This document shows, piece by piece, positions 1 through 6,531 of a DNA stretch of 7,121 nt (its first letter is position 1; each line of letters opens with the position of its first letter). A program made the translations under genes and the position numbers. Under the pieces are notes generated by a model, which was given only the letters and a program-made list of their open reading frames with translations, ran no database searches and was not told the origin of the DNA. Origin of the DNA: Cryomorphaceae bacterium (GTDB lineage: Bacteria; Bacteroidota; Bacteroidia; Flavobacteriales; Schleiferiaceae); contig DMCR01000068.1 of assembly GCA_003445735.1 (NCBI GenBank), forward strand, positions 1 to 7,121, written 5' to 3'.

Positions 1-2
1 TT

Positions 3-2378
3 TACGACCATTTGGGAACGTTGAAGGGGGTAGACCTCACCAGTGCAAGTATCGGTTTCAAGATTATCAATACCCGAGGGTTTAACAGTACCTCACCGGT
101 TCGCTCGCTCCAATTGATTGATGGTGTAGATAATCAGAGCCCTGGCCTTAATTTCTCCTTAGGAAACTTCCTTGGAGCTCCTGATTTAGATATCGTAGGG
201 GTTGATGTTATTGCCGGTGCTTCGACAGCATTTTATGGACCTAGTGCATTTAATGGGGTAATTTCAATGACTACCAAAGATCCTTTCTTGTTTACAGGGC
301 TCAGCAGCAGTGTTAAGGCGGGGGAGAGAAATCTAACGGAGGTTTCGGTTCGTTGGGCTGACAAGGTCAATGATAAGTTCGCGTACAAGATCAATCTATT
401 TGCATTAAAAGCAGATGATTGGGAAGCCGGGAATATGGATCCTACAGATATAAGCCTTGATGGAATAGATAATCCAGGCGGATATGATGCCGTTAATCGC
501 TATGGCGATGAGGATTGGTGGGATGATGGTGGAGATTCTAAGACTTTCCCAGGCATCGGTAGATTTTATCGTCCCGGTATTGAAGAGAAGCATTTGGTGG
601 ACTATGACACTGAAAATATAAAGCTAACTACAGCTTTACACTACAAAATCAAGGATGATTTAACGGCTATTTATGCTATGAATTTCGGTTCCGGCACAAC
701 TGTTTATCAAGGTGATAATAGATATAGTCTCAAAGACATACTGTTTCTTCAGAATAGGGTGGAGCTTCAAAAGAAAGATAAGTGGTTTTGGCGCGCTTAT
801 TCTACTCATGAAGATGCTGGTAATAGCTACGATGCCTACTTTACAGCATTGAGAATGCAAGACAGTGTTGTGTCAAACCAGTCCTACAATTTATATTATA
901 TGGGCCTTTGGAATCTTTTTATTAGGCCTCAGGTACGTGCCTTGCCCGGGGCTCCTGCAAACAGTCTTCCTATGAGTCAATATCAGTCAATAATGGATTC
1001 ACTGATTGCGACTAATCTAGATTTTTTTAATCAACTACATCAAGACAATCGAAACAGTGTATCAATCGCTACTGCATCTGATGCGTTAGGTGCAGTTTCC
1101 ATTGAAGAGCTTGAGCGTTATGCGAATCAACTAATGCCTGGTACAACAGAATTTGATGATTTAAAGAATTACATTACCTCTACCTTGTTTACTGACGGCG
1201 GTAGCCGATTTTATGATAAGTCGGCTTTGTATCACACTCAGGGTGAACGAACATTTGCCTTAGATAATGGTGCAATATTTCGAATGGGTGGAAATCTTCG
1301 TCTTTACACACCAAAGAGCGCAGGTACAATATTCTCAGATACAGCGGGTGCGGTAATAACTAATAGGGAAGTTGGTCTTTATGGGGGTTGGGAGGATTCC
1401 TTTTTAGATGAACGTCTGAAATTGAGCGCAACAGGAAGGGTTGATAAAAATCAAAATTTTAAAGCGTTGATTTCTCCAGCAGTTTCTGCTGTATATAAAC
1501 ATAATGAGAATCAGACCTTTCGTGTAAGTTTTTCAAGTGCTATTCGAAACCCAACATTAGCTGATCAGTATTTATATTATAACGTCGGCAGGGCTGTTCT
1601 TCTCGGTAACCTGAACGGTTTTGACTCGTTAGTCGCACTAGATAATATAACTGATTACTTAAGCAAACCTGCTAATCAAAGGCTTGAACATGATTTTGGT
1701 TATTTTAACGTTGATGCTATTCGCCCCGAAAAGGTGAAAACAGCTGAGGCTGGCTACCGAGCCACTATAGGAACTCGAGTTTTTGTAGATGCAAATTATT
1801 ATTATAGTCTATATGATGATTTTATTGGTTACATCATCGGCGCAGATATCGAAGAGGGCACTACGGCCATCGATAGACTAAAATCATTACAGGTATACCG
1901 TATTGCCGCTAATGCCACTGAGCAGGTCACCACACAAGGCTTTTCCATAGGTTTGAATACATATATTGGTGATTATCAAACACTTTCAGGTAATTATAGC
2001 TGGAATAAACTCACTTCTGCAGTCTCAGACCCTATTGTGCCAGCCTTTAATACTCCCGAACATAAATTCAATGTCGGATGGAATATTAGAAACTATCCTA
2101 TCAAAAAGAATAAGGAAAGGTTGCTTGGAGCCGGGGTGAACTATAAATGGGTTGAGGGCTTCTTATTTGAGGGTTCTCCTCAATTCACAGGCAGCATTTC
2201 TTCTTATGGACTTGTCGACGCGCAATGTTCCTTTACCCAAATACGGAACAAGAATGAAAAGAAGACTACAATAACCTATAAAATTGGTGCGAGTAACGCA
2301 TTGAATAATCAAGTATATCAAGTATTCGGTGGGCCCTTAGTTGGAAGGTTGGCCTATCTGAGTATTCAAATAAACTAA
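3..2378 (+). CDS. TonB-dependent outer-membrane receptor, 5' end outside window
   Basis: This is an outer-membrane beta-barrel that would import a ligand using energy from TonB-ExbB-ExbD. The reading frame is open to the left edge, and the first visible residues (YDHLGTLKGVDL) are already inside the plug domain, so the signal peptide, any carboxypeptidase-like N-terminal domain, the TonB box and the start of the plug are missing. The TTG at position 12 is an internal Leu codon, not a start. Plug signatures follow: LIDGVDNQ (about 114-137) and GASTAFYGPSAFNGVI (about 207-260). The rest, from about 290 to the stop, is barrel, with conserved-looking stretches such as FSSAIRNPTLADQYLYYN (about 1530-1580) and a final strand ending YLSIQIN. 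There is no frameshift. An acidic Trp-containing stretch lies at 504-536 and a long low-aromatic loop at about 960-1200. No SusD-like partner is present. The next gene starts 22 bases after the stop, which suggests co-transcription. The ligand cannot be told from sequence. Confidence 0.93.
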   Translation, partial: YDHLGTLKGVDLTSASIGFKIINTRGFNSTSPVRSLQLIDGVDNQSPGLNFSLGNFLGAPDLDIVGVDVIAGASTAFYGPSAFNGVISMTTKDPFLFTGLSSSVKAGERNLTEVSVRWADKVNDKFAYKINLFALKADDWEAGNMDPTDISLDGIDNPGGYDAVNRYGDEDWWDDGGDSKTFPGIGRFYRPGIEEKHLVDYDTENIKLTTALHYKIKDDLTAIYAMNFGSGTTVYQGDNRYSLKDILFLQNRVELQKKDKWFWRAYSTHEDAGNSYDAYFTALRMQDSVVSNQSYNLYYMGLWNLFIRPQVRALPGAPANSLPMSQYQSIMDSLIATNLDFFNQLHQDNRNSVSIATASDALGAVSIEELERYANQLMPGTTEFDDLKNYITSTLFTDGGSRFYDKSALYHTQGERTFALDNGAIFRMGGNLRLYTPKSAGTIFSDTAGAVITNREVGLYGGWEDSFLDERLKLSATGRVDKNQNFKALISPAVSAVYKHNENQTFRVSFSSAIRNPTLADQYLYYNVGRAVLLGNLNGFDSLVALDNITDYLSKPANQRLEHDFGYFNVDAIRPEKVKTAEAGYRATIGTRVFVDANYYYSLYDDFIGYIIGADIEEGTTAIDRLKSLQVYRIAANATEQVTTQGFSIGLNTYIGDYQTLSGNYSWNKLTSAVSDPIVPAFNTPEHKFNVGWNIRNYPIKKNKERLLGAGVNYKWVEGFLFEGSPQFTGSISSYGLVDAQCSFTQIRNKNEKKTTITYKIGASNALNNQVYQVFGGPLVGRLAYLSIQIN

Positions 2379-2400
2379 CCTTCCTAAAAAAAAACAGTGT

Positions 2401-3999
2401 ATGAAAAAGATTACTCTTTTAGTGGGAGCCCTATTAATCTCTTCGATGGCGTTTGCACAACGTTATACCACCGAGATTTTTACGGATTCTGAGATTGTTG
2501 TACAAGCAGGTGTTTCATACGGGGTGAACTTCAATCCCTATGCGGATACATCATCAAGTGCAACAAACCCCCTTTCGGGAACTAACCTTCAGCCATTACA
2601 GGCTGATTTTTACATGCCTTCTCCTACAGTGGATACGGCAACAGATCGTCCTGTTGTGATTATTTGGCATACTGGTTCATTCATCCCTAAGGGATTGAAC
2701 GGTTCGCCGCTAGGCACACGCCAGGATAGTGCAGTAGTAGAAATGTGTAAACGTTTTGCAAAAATGGGTTATGTCAGCGTTGCAGCTTCATATCGCCTAG
2801 GATGGTTGGCGAACAGTTCAAACCTCGATCTTCGTCGTGGTTCTAACTTGCTGGCAGTTTACTATTCTATTCAAGATGCAAAAGCATTGGTGCGTTACTT
2901 GAACCTTACTCAGCTTGGTGCAGGTAATCCGTATGGAATCAATGCTAGTAATACGATCATGGTTGGTCAAGGTTCAGGTGGATATATCACCTTTGCATAT
3001 GCGACTATTGATAAGCATTCAGAAGTTGCAGGACCAGCTAAATTCAAGTATCAGGATTCTACTGGTATATTCGGTCAGCCAGTATTGCCAGGAGACCCCT
3101 ACGTGGATACGAGTATTGTAGGTGATATTGATGGTTACGGTGCTACTGTTACTGTAACAGGACAAAACGCCTTTGGTGTACCTACAATGGATTACAGTTC
3201 CCCAGGACGTAATTACATTAATCACGCAGGTATGCCGGATGATGTATTGATGGTGATCAATATGGGAGGTGCCATGGGAGATGGGGCCTGGTTAGAACAA
3301 GGCGATGTTCCGATGTTGAGTATTCATAGTAAGTACGATTTCTTTGCGCCATATGATACGGGGATGGTTTATGTACCAATTGGTACTCAATTTTTCGCAG
3401 TTGTGAGCGTGACGGGATCATATGGGGCGATAAAGGCGGCCAATGCATATGGGAATAATGATATATTCCTAAACGAAAATTATACTGATGCTGTATGGGT
3501 AGACCAACAATCTACAAATCCAACGGGTGAAGAATGTTTATATACTGTCGAAATTCCTCCGGCCAATCCCGCGACCCCATGGATTGTTCATACTTCTCCT
3601 TGGAACTGGTTTGATCCAAATGATCCAAACATTACTGCAGCCAATGCGAATCCAAATGTGGAAGCAACCTCACAGGCATGGATTGATACAGTAATGTCAT
3701 TTATTGTACCTCGTATGGCAACAGTATTGCAAGCGGAAGGAGTCCCTGCAGGAATCGGCGAAGCGCAGCTGTCATTTGATGTTTATCCTAATCCATCTAA
3801 TGGACTAATTACCGTGAAATCAAACTCAATGGTTATAGACCGAGTTAAGATTTTGGATGTTTCTGGAAGATTAGTACACGAAGAGGAAATAAATGCCACT
3901 CGAAAAACTCTGCACGCAGAGCATCTAAGTTCCGGTATGTATTTATTGAAGATTAGTTCGAATGGACAAGAAATGACTAAACGAATTTCGATTAGATAA
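2401..3999 (+). CDS. Secreted alpha/beta-hydrolase-fold protein with T9SS type A sorting domain
   Basis: This 532-residue protein is exported and probably surface-bound or released by type IX secretion. Residues 1-19 form a clear signal peptide (MKK, hydrophobic core, AFA before Q20). Residues about 37-410 look like an alpha/beta-hydrolase fold: strand PVVIIWHTG (84-92) at the oxyanion-hole position, then YVSVAASYRLGW, a helix with DAKALVRYL, the elbow VGQGSGGY (188-195), and VPMLSIHSKYDFFAP (303-317), where D313 fits the acid position. At the elbow, alignment with the usual G-D-S-A-G-G puts Gly191 at the nucleophile, with Ser192 one place late. No obvious catalytic His follows; H397 in WIVHTSPWNW is the best candidate. 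Residues about 458-532 are a Por_Secre_tail/type A sorting domain (FDVYPNPSNG, ILDVSGRLV, LSSGMYLLKI, ending KRISIR). The start is fixed by the signal peptide; upstream is A-rich with no Shine-Dalgarno. The substrate is unknown and enzymatic activity is doubtful. Confidence 0.88.
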   Translation: MKKITLLVGALLISSMAFAQRYTTEIFTDSEIVVQAGVSYGVNFNPYADTSSSATNPLSGTNLQPLQADFYMPSPTVDTATDRPVVIIWHTGSFIPKGLNGSPLGTRQDSAVVEMCKRFAKMGYVSVAASYRLGWLANSSNLDLRRGSNLLAVYYSIQDAKALVRYLNLTQLGAGNPYGINASNTIMVGQGSGGYITFAYATIDKHSEVAGPAKFKYQDSTGIFGQPVLPGDPYVDTSIVGDIDGYGATVTVTGQNAFGVPTMDYSSPGRNYINHAGMPDDVLMVINMGGAMGDGAWLEQGDVPMLSIHSKYDFFAPYDTGMVYVPIGTQFFAVVSVTGSYGAIKAANAYGNNDIFLNENYTDAVWVDQQSTNPTGEECLYTVEIPPANPATPWIVHTSPWNWFDPNDPNITAANANPNVEATSQAWIDTVMSFIVPRMATVLQAEGVPAGIGEAQLSFDVYPNPSNGLITVKSNSMVIDRVKILDVSGRLVHEEEINATRKTLHAEHLSSGMYLLKISSNGQEMTKRISIR

Positions 4000-4019
4000 T
4001 TCTATCGATTCATATTATG

Positions 4020-4050
4020 AGCCCCGCACGTTAGTGTGGGGCTTTTTTTT
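4020..4050 (+). terminator. Intrinsic terminator after the hydrolase gene
   Basis: A 10-bp stem (AGCCCCGCAC at 4020-4029 with GTGTGGGGCT at 4034-4043, one G-U pair) and a 4-base loop are followed by an unbroken run of eight T (4043-4050). It lies 20 bases past the stop of the secreted protein, so it very likely ends the receptor-hydrolase transcript. Confidence 0.9.
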
Positions 4051-4054
4051 GATC

Positions 4055-4062
4055 TAAGTTTG
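4055..4062 (+). promoter_or_regulatory. Candidate Bacteroidota -7 box for the aminotransferase gene
   Basis: TAAGTTTG matches the Bacteroidota -7 consensus TAnnTTTG and sits 17 bases before the ATG at 4080, which would give a very short leader of about 10 bases. No good TTG appears at the -33 position, which would fall inside the preceding terminator hairpin, so this is a motif match only. Confidence 0.35.
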
Positions 4063-4079
4063 CCTCAAATCTTCTACTA

Positions 4080-4925
4080 ATGGTCAATTACAACGGTTCC
4101 TTAGTCGCCCTAAATACAATACCTATTTCTCAAGTCAAGAGAGCCCTTAGCTATGGCGATGGGTTGTTTGAATCCATGAGAATGCGCGAAGGAAAGGTGC
4201 TCTTTATCGAAGACCATTACTTCCGTCTTATGGCTTCTATGAGGATTTTGAGAATGACCATTCCCATGGAGTTTACCCCAGAGTTTTTAATGACGGAATG
4301 TGAAAAATTGGCTAAGCATTTTGGTTATACCAACGCGAGGTTACGATTCCAAGTGGTGAGAAATGGTATGGGAAAATATACACCTGTGCAATCCAATGGT
4401 GTACACTGGTGGATCGAAATAGAACCACTTCAAGAGGCTGATTATATTTTGCGCGATGATTTGACAGTTGATCTATTCAAAGATCATCCCCTTCAAGCTG
4501 GGTTATTGACCACCGTTAAGTCTACAAATGCCTTGCCATATGTTCTTAGCGGAATCTTCGCAAAAGAGAATAACCTAGATGCTGTATTGTTAATCAACGA
4601 CCAGAAGATGCTGGTTGAGGCAAATTATGGCAACCTATTCTTGTTGAAGGGAGAAAAGCTAATCACACCGCCATTAGAAGATGGTGCATTGCGAGGGGTA
4701 TTCAGGAAGAATATGTTGGTTTGGGCCAAAGAACTAGGCTTTGAGCTTGAGGAGAAGAGTATTTCACCCTTTGATCTTCAGAAGGCTGACGAACTCTGGA
4801 TTACGAATACGATTAAGGGTATTCAAGCCATTAAGACCTATCGCAAGAAGACTTTCTTTAGCCACAGGGCTGCAGAGGTCGTGGGCCTGGTCAACAGAAA
4901 ACTAGAAGTGCTGAGTAAGCTTTAA
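4080..4925 (+). CDS. Class IV aminotransferase (PLP fold type IV), PabC/IlvE/D-amino-acid transaminase-like
   Basis: This is a cytoplasmic PLP enzyme of 281 residues, the usual length for the family. Expected landmarks occur in order: ALSYGDGLFES (22-32), R49 in DHYFRLMAS (PLP-phosphate arginine position), the Schiff-base lysine K147 in TTVKSTNALPY, E180 in VEANYGNLF (contact to the pyridine nitrogen), the ALRGVFR motif (203-209, phosphate-binding loop), and ELWITNTIKGIQAI (238-251). Family members include 4-amino-4-deoxychorismate lyase (folate), branched-chain aminotransferase and D-amino-acid transaminase. The short length and the TNALPY/ITN patterns lean toward the PabC-like or 'aminotransferase class IV' group common in Bacteroidota, but substrate cannot be assigned from sequence, so no symbol is given. 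It is preceded by a terminator, so it is probably transcribed from its own promoter. No Shine-Dalgarno is seen. Its stop overlaps the convergent YqgE gene by 4 bases. Confidence 0.9.
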   Translation: MVNYNGSLVALNTIPISQVKRALSYGDGLFESMRMREGKVLFIEDHYFRLMASMRILRMTIPMEFTPEFLMTECEKLAKHFGYTNARLRFQVVRNGMGKYTPVQSNGVHWWIEIEPLQEADYILRDDLTVDLFKDHPLQAGLLTTVKSTNALPYVLSGIFAKENNLDAVLLINDQKMLVEANYGNLFLLKGEKLITPPLEDGALRGVFRKNMLVWAKELGFELEEKSISPFDLQKADELWITNTIKGIQAIKTYRKKTFFSHRAAEVVGLVNRKLEVLSKL

Positions 4926-5470
4926 TTCATCCAGGGATCTTCAGGCGTATTGGCCCACATACGGTATTCACCTCCTAAGTTACGCATGTAGGTCCTCCAT
5001 GCATCTTTGGATAAGGTCAAAATGTCGGTTTTAAATGGGGGATGAAGTACTACCCAGGTGCCATCAGATATTTCATTTTCTAATTGGCCTGGTGACCAAC
5101 CACTATAGCCTAAAAAGGCTTTAAAAGATGTTTTTTGATCCTCTTGTATGAGCTTTTGAAATATTTCAAAGTCACCTCCTAAGTACAAACCATTGCCGAC
5201 AGGTGCGCTGTCCGGTATACGCTCTTCTTCATGTAAATAGAAAAGGGCATCTTGTTCTACGGGTCCGCCGAACATTAAAGCATTATCACGTTCGAATTCA
5301 TCGACTAAATCCTTGACCATAAGATTACTCTCCTTGTTCAGTGTAAACCCGAGCGTGCCTTCTTCGTTATGTTCAGTGAGGTATACGACGCTTTGCTCAA
5401 AAAAACCATCCCCAATGAGTGGTTTTGAAATCAGAAGTGTTCCTTTAGCCGGCTGATTGTTCCAATGCAT
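4922..5470 (-). CDS. YqgE/AlgH family protein
   Basis: This 182-residue protein matches the YqgE/AlgH family (DUF179) along its whole length. Diagnostic stretches are KGTLLISKPLIGDGFFEQSV (9-28), VVYLTEHNEEGTLGFTLN (28-45), MFGGPVEQDALFYLH (66-80) and the very characteristic GYSGWSPGQLENEI (121-134), then W139. The family is widespread and usually 180-190 residues. The name AlgH comes from an early link to alginate regulation in Pseudomonas, but the molecular role is not established, and nothing here clarifies it. There is no signal peptide or membrane segment, so it should be cytoplasmic. The start ATG (complement of 5468-5470) matches the family N-terminus. Upstream (TCTAAATTAGTATA) there is no Shine-Dalgarno. 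It is divergent from pdxH by 17 bases and convergent with the aminotransferase, so it is likely a single-gene transcript. Confidence 0.94.
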   Translation of the reverse strand: MHWNNQPAKGTLLISKPLIGDGFFEQSVVYLTEHNEEGTLGFTLNKESNLMVKDLVDEFERDNALMFGGPVEQDALFYLHEEERIPDSAPVGNGLYLGGDFEIFQKLIQEDQKTSFKAFLGYSGWSPGQLENEISDGTWVVLHPPFKTDILTLSKDAWRTYMRNLGGEYRMWANTPEDPWMN

Positions 5471-5487
5471 TATACTAATTTAGACAT

Positions 5488-6126
5488 ATGGATTTACACA
5501 ACATAAGAGAAAGCTACAAGTTTGATTCGTTATTAGAATCAAATTTACAAAGTAATCCTTTTGATCAATTTCAGTATTGGTACTCGAGTTATGCAAAGCT
5601 GCGTATCAAAGACTCTAATGCCATGGCTATTGCTACAGTGGATTCACAAGGAATTCCGAGTAATAGAATTGTACTATTAAAGGCTGTGGAAAACGATGAA
5701 TTAATCTTCTTTACTAATTACGGTAGCGCTAAGGCGAAAGACTTGTTAAGTAACCCCATGGTAAGTGCGCTATTTTTCTGGAGAGAACAAGAACGTCAAG
5801 TGCGGATTCAAGGAAGGGTAGTAAGAATTACTAAAGAGAAAAGTGAGGCTTATTTCGCAACGCGTCCCTACTTGAGTCAGATTGGCGCAGCTGCTTCAGA
5901 ACAGAGTCAGCCCATTGCGAACAGAGCAGCGTTAGAATCCAAATTTTCTGAGTTTCAAAATAAATTTCCAGAAGGAAGTACTGTTCCCATGCCCAAAGAT
6001 TGGGGCGGATTTGCCATTCAACCTATTTCATTTGAATTTTGGCAGGGAAGAGAAGGAAGACTTCACGATCGAATAGTGTTTACACTTGAAGGTTGCGAAT
6101 GGACCACCTCGAGATTACAACCCTAA
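5488..6126 (+). CDS. pdxH: Pyridoxine/pyridoxamine 5'-phosphate oxidase
   Basis: PdxH is an FMN enzyme that oxidises pyridoxine- or pyridoxamine-5'-phosphate to pyridoxal phosphate with O2, the last or salvage step of vitamin B6 metabolism. The protein is 212 residues, close to the usual 210-220. Visible features are the N-terminal RESY (7-10), R60-IVLL-K65 (FMN contacts), FFTNYGSAKAKDL (74-86), RQVRIQGRV (103-111), YFATRPYLSQIGAAASEQS (122-140, substrate phosphate site), and the complete family signature FEFWQGREGRLHDR (182-195) with R191 and H193. The C-terminus RLQP fits the usual RLxP ending. One oddity is Ala81, where many homologues have Arg beside the FMN phosphate (GSRK). The ATG at 5488 gives the expected N-terminus; no Shine-Dalgarno is seen. 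Its promoter must lie within the divergent YqgE gene, but I could not find a convincing one. PLP made here would serve the nearby class IV aminotransferase. Confidence 0.96.
   Translation: MDLHNIRESYKFDSLLESNLQSNPFDQFQYWYSSYAKLRIKDSNAMAIATVDSQGIPSNRIVLLKAVENDELIFFTNYGSAKAKDLLSNPMVSALFFWREQERQVRIQGRVVRITKEKSEAYFATRPYLSQIGAAASEQSQPIANRAALESKFSEFQNKFPEGSTVPMPKDWGGFAIQPISFEFWQGREGRLHDRIVFTLEGCEWTTSRLQP
5540..5568 (-). promoter_or_regulatory. Candidate promoter for the YqgE/AlgH gene, inside pdxH
   Basis: On the minus strand TTG (5568-5566), an 18-base spacer and TAAATTTG (5547-5540) match the Bacteroidota -33 TTG / -7 TAnnTTTG pattern. Transcription would begin near 5535 and give a leader of roughly 65 bases antisense to the start of pdxH. 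The 17-base gap between the two starts cannot hold a promoter itself, so an internal one is needed. Chance matches are possible in AT-rich DNA. Confidence 0.42.
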
Positions 6127-6138
6127 CATATGGATATT

Positions 6139-6170
6139 AAAAAAGCCCTCCAAGGAGGGCTCTTCTTTGT
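6139..6170. terminator. Bidirectional terminator between pdxH and the HU gene
   Basis: AGCCCTCC (6144-6151) pairs with GGAGGGCT (6154-6161), in practice a 7-bp stem with a CAAG loop. On the plus strand it is followed by TCTTCTTT, a moderate U-rich tract for pdxH. On the minus strand it is followed by six T (complement of 6139-6144), a stronger tail for the HU gene. It occupies the 63-base gap between two convergent genes. Confidence 0.85.
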
Positions 6171-6189
6171 ATCTAATAAGTTTAGGCTA

Positions 6190-6459
6190 TTAGAGCTTAC
6201 CGTTTAGGTCAGCACCAGCTTTAAACTTAGCTACTTTTTTAGCAGCGATTCTAATAACCGCACCAGTTTGAGGGTTACGACCGTCACGAGCTGCACGCTC
6301 AGAAACAGAGAAAGAACCGAAACCAACTAGTGATACACGGCCACCACCTGAAAGGGTAGAACCAACGTTACCAGTGAAAGAATCCAAAGCCGCTTTCGCT
6401 TGTGCTTTAGAGATGCCAGCATCTGCTGCCATTGCGTCGATCAATTGTGCTTTGTTCAT
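6190..6459 (-). CDS. HU-family DNA-binding protein
   Basis: This is a small histone-like nucleoid protein that dimerises and bends DNA with little sequence specificity. It has 89 residues, the standard HU length of about 90, and aligns end to end with HU. The N-terminus MNKAQLIDAMAADAGISKAQ forms the helical dimerisation part, followed by VSLVGFGSFSVSERAARDGR (42-61), the bacterial histone-like signature (G46-F-G-S-F...R55...R58...G60-R-N-P63). P63 is the prolin at the arm tip that intercalates between bases. The C-terminus is IAAKKVAKFKAGADLNGKL. Codon choice appears more uniform than in the neighbours (many GCT/GCA Ala and GTT/GTA Val), as expected for an abundant protein. A strong candidate promoter lies upstream and a hairpin terminator downstream, so it is probably a single-gene transcript. 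HU and IHF subunits share this fold; the lack of extensions favours HU. Confidence 0.96.
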   Translation of the reverse strand: MNKAQLIDAMAADAGISKAQAKAALDSFTGNVGSTLSGGGRVSLVGFGSFSVSERAARDGRNPQTGAVIRIAAKKVAKFKAGADLNGKL

Positions 6460-6462
6460 TGC

Positions 6463-6477
6463 AATTAAATTTTAATT
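6463..6477. repeat. Short AT palindrome in the HU leader
   Basis: AATTAAA (6463-6469) and TTTAATT (6471-6477) are perfect inverted copies around one base, three bases before the HU start codon. It may simply reflect the A/T-rich leader that replaces a Shine-Dalgarno in this phylum; an operator role is speculative. Confidence 0.4.
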
Positions 6478-6501
6478 AATACTTTTTAAACGAATGCTTA
6501 C

Positions 6502-6531
6502 CAAATATAGATGAAAATTCTTTCCATGCAA
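6502..6531 (-). promoter_or_regulatory. Promoter of the HU gene (TTG - 19 bases - TATATTTG)
   Basis: Reading the minus strand, TTG (6531-6529) is followed by 19 bases and then TATATTTG (6509-6502), a perfect match to the Bacteroidota primary sigma consensus TAnnTTTG with suitable spacing. Transcription should begin near 6496, giving an AT-rich leader of about 37 bases with no Shine-Dalgarno. Confidence 0.65.

Noticed and set aside
12..14. TTG as the start of the TonB receptor
   Set aside because: The frame is open upstream to the window edge and the residues before it (YDH) belong to the plug domain, so the TTG is an internal Leu codon.
405..860. Two small minus-strand open frames within the receptor
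   Set aside because: They are opposite a well-supported receptor frame, have no recognisable domain and lack a promoter or leader.
2509..2523. GVSYG (residues 37-41), a formal GxSxG motif in the secreted protein
   Set aside because: It lies in the first strand, before the oxyanion-hole strand, so it cannot be the nucleophile elbow of an alpha/beta hydrolase.
2915..3448. Small open frames on both strands within the hydrolase gene
   Set aside because: They overlap a clear, full-length gene in other frames and their translations resemble no protein family.
5420..5427. TGGTTTTG as a -7 box for pdxH
   Set aside because: It misses the key A of TAnnTTTG, and the nearest upstream TTG is 24 bases away, too far for a good promoter.
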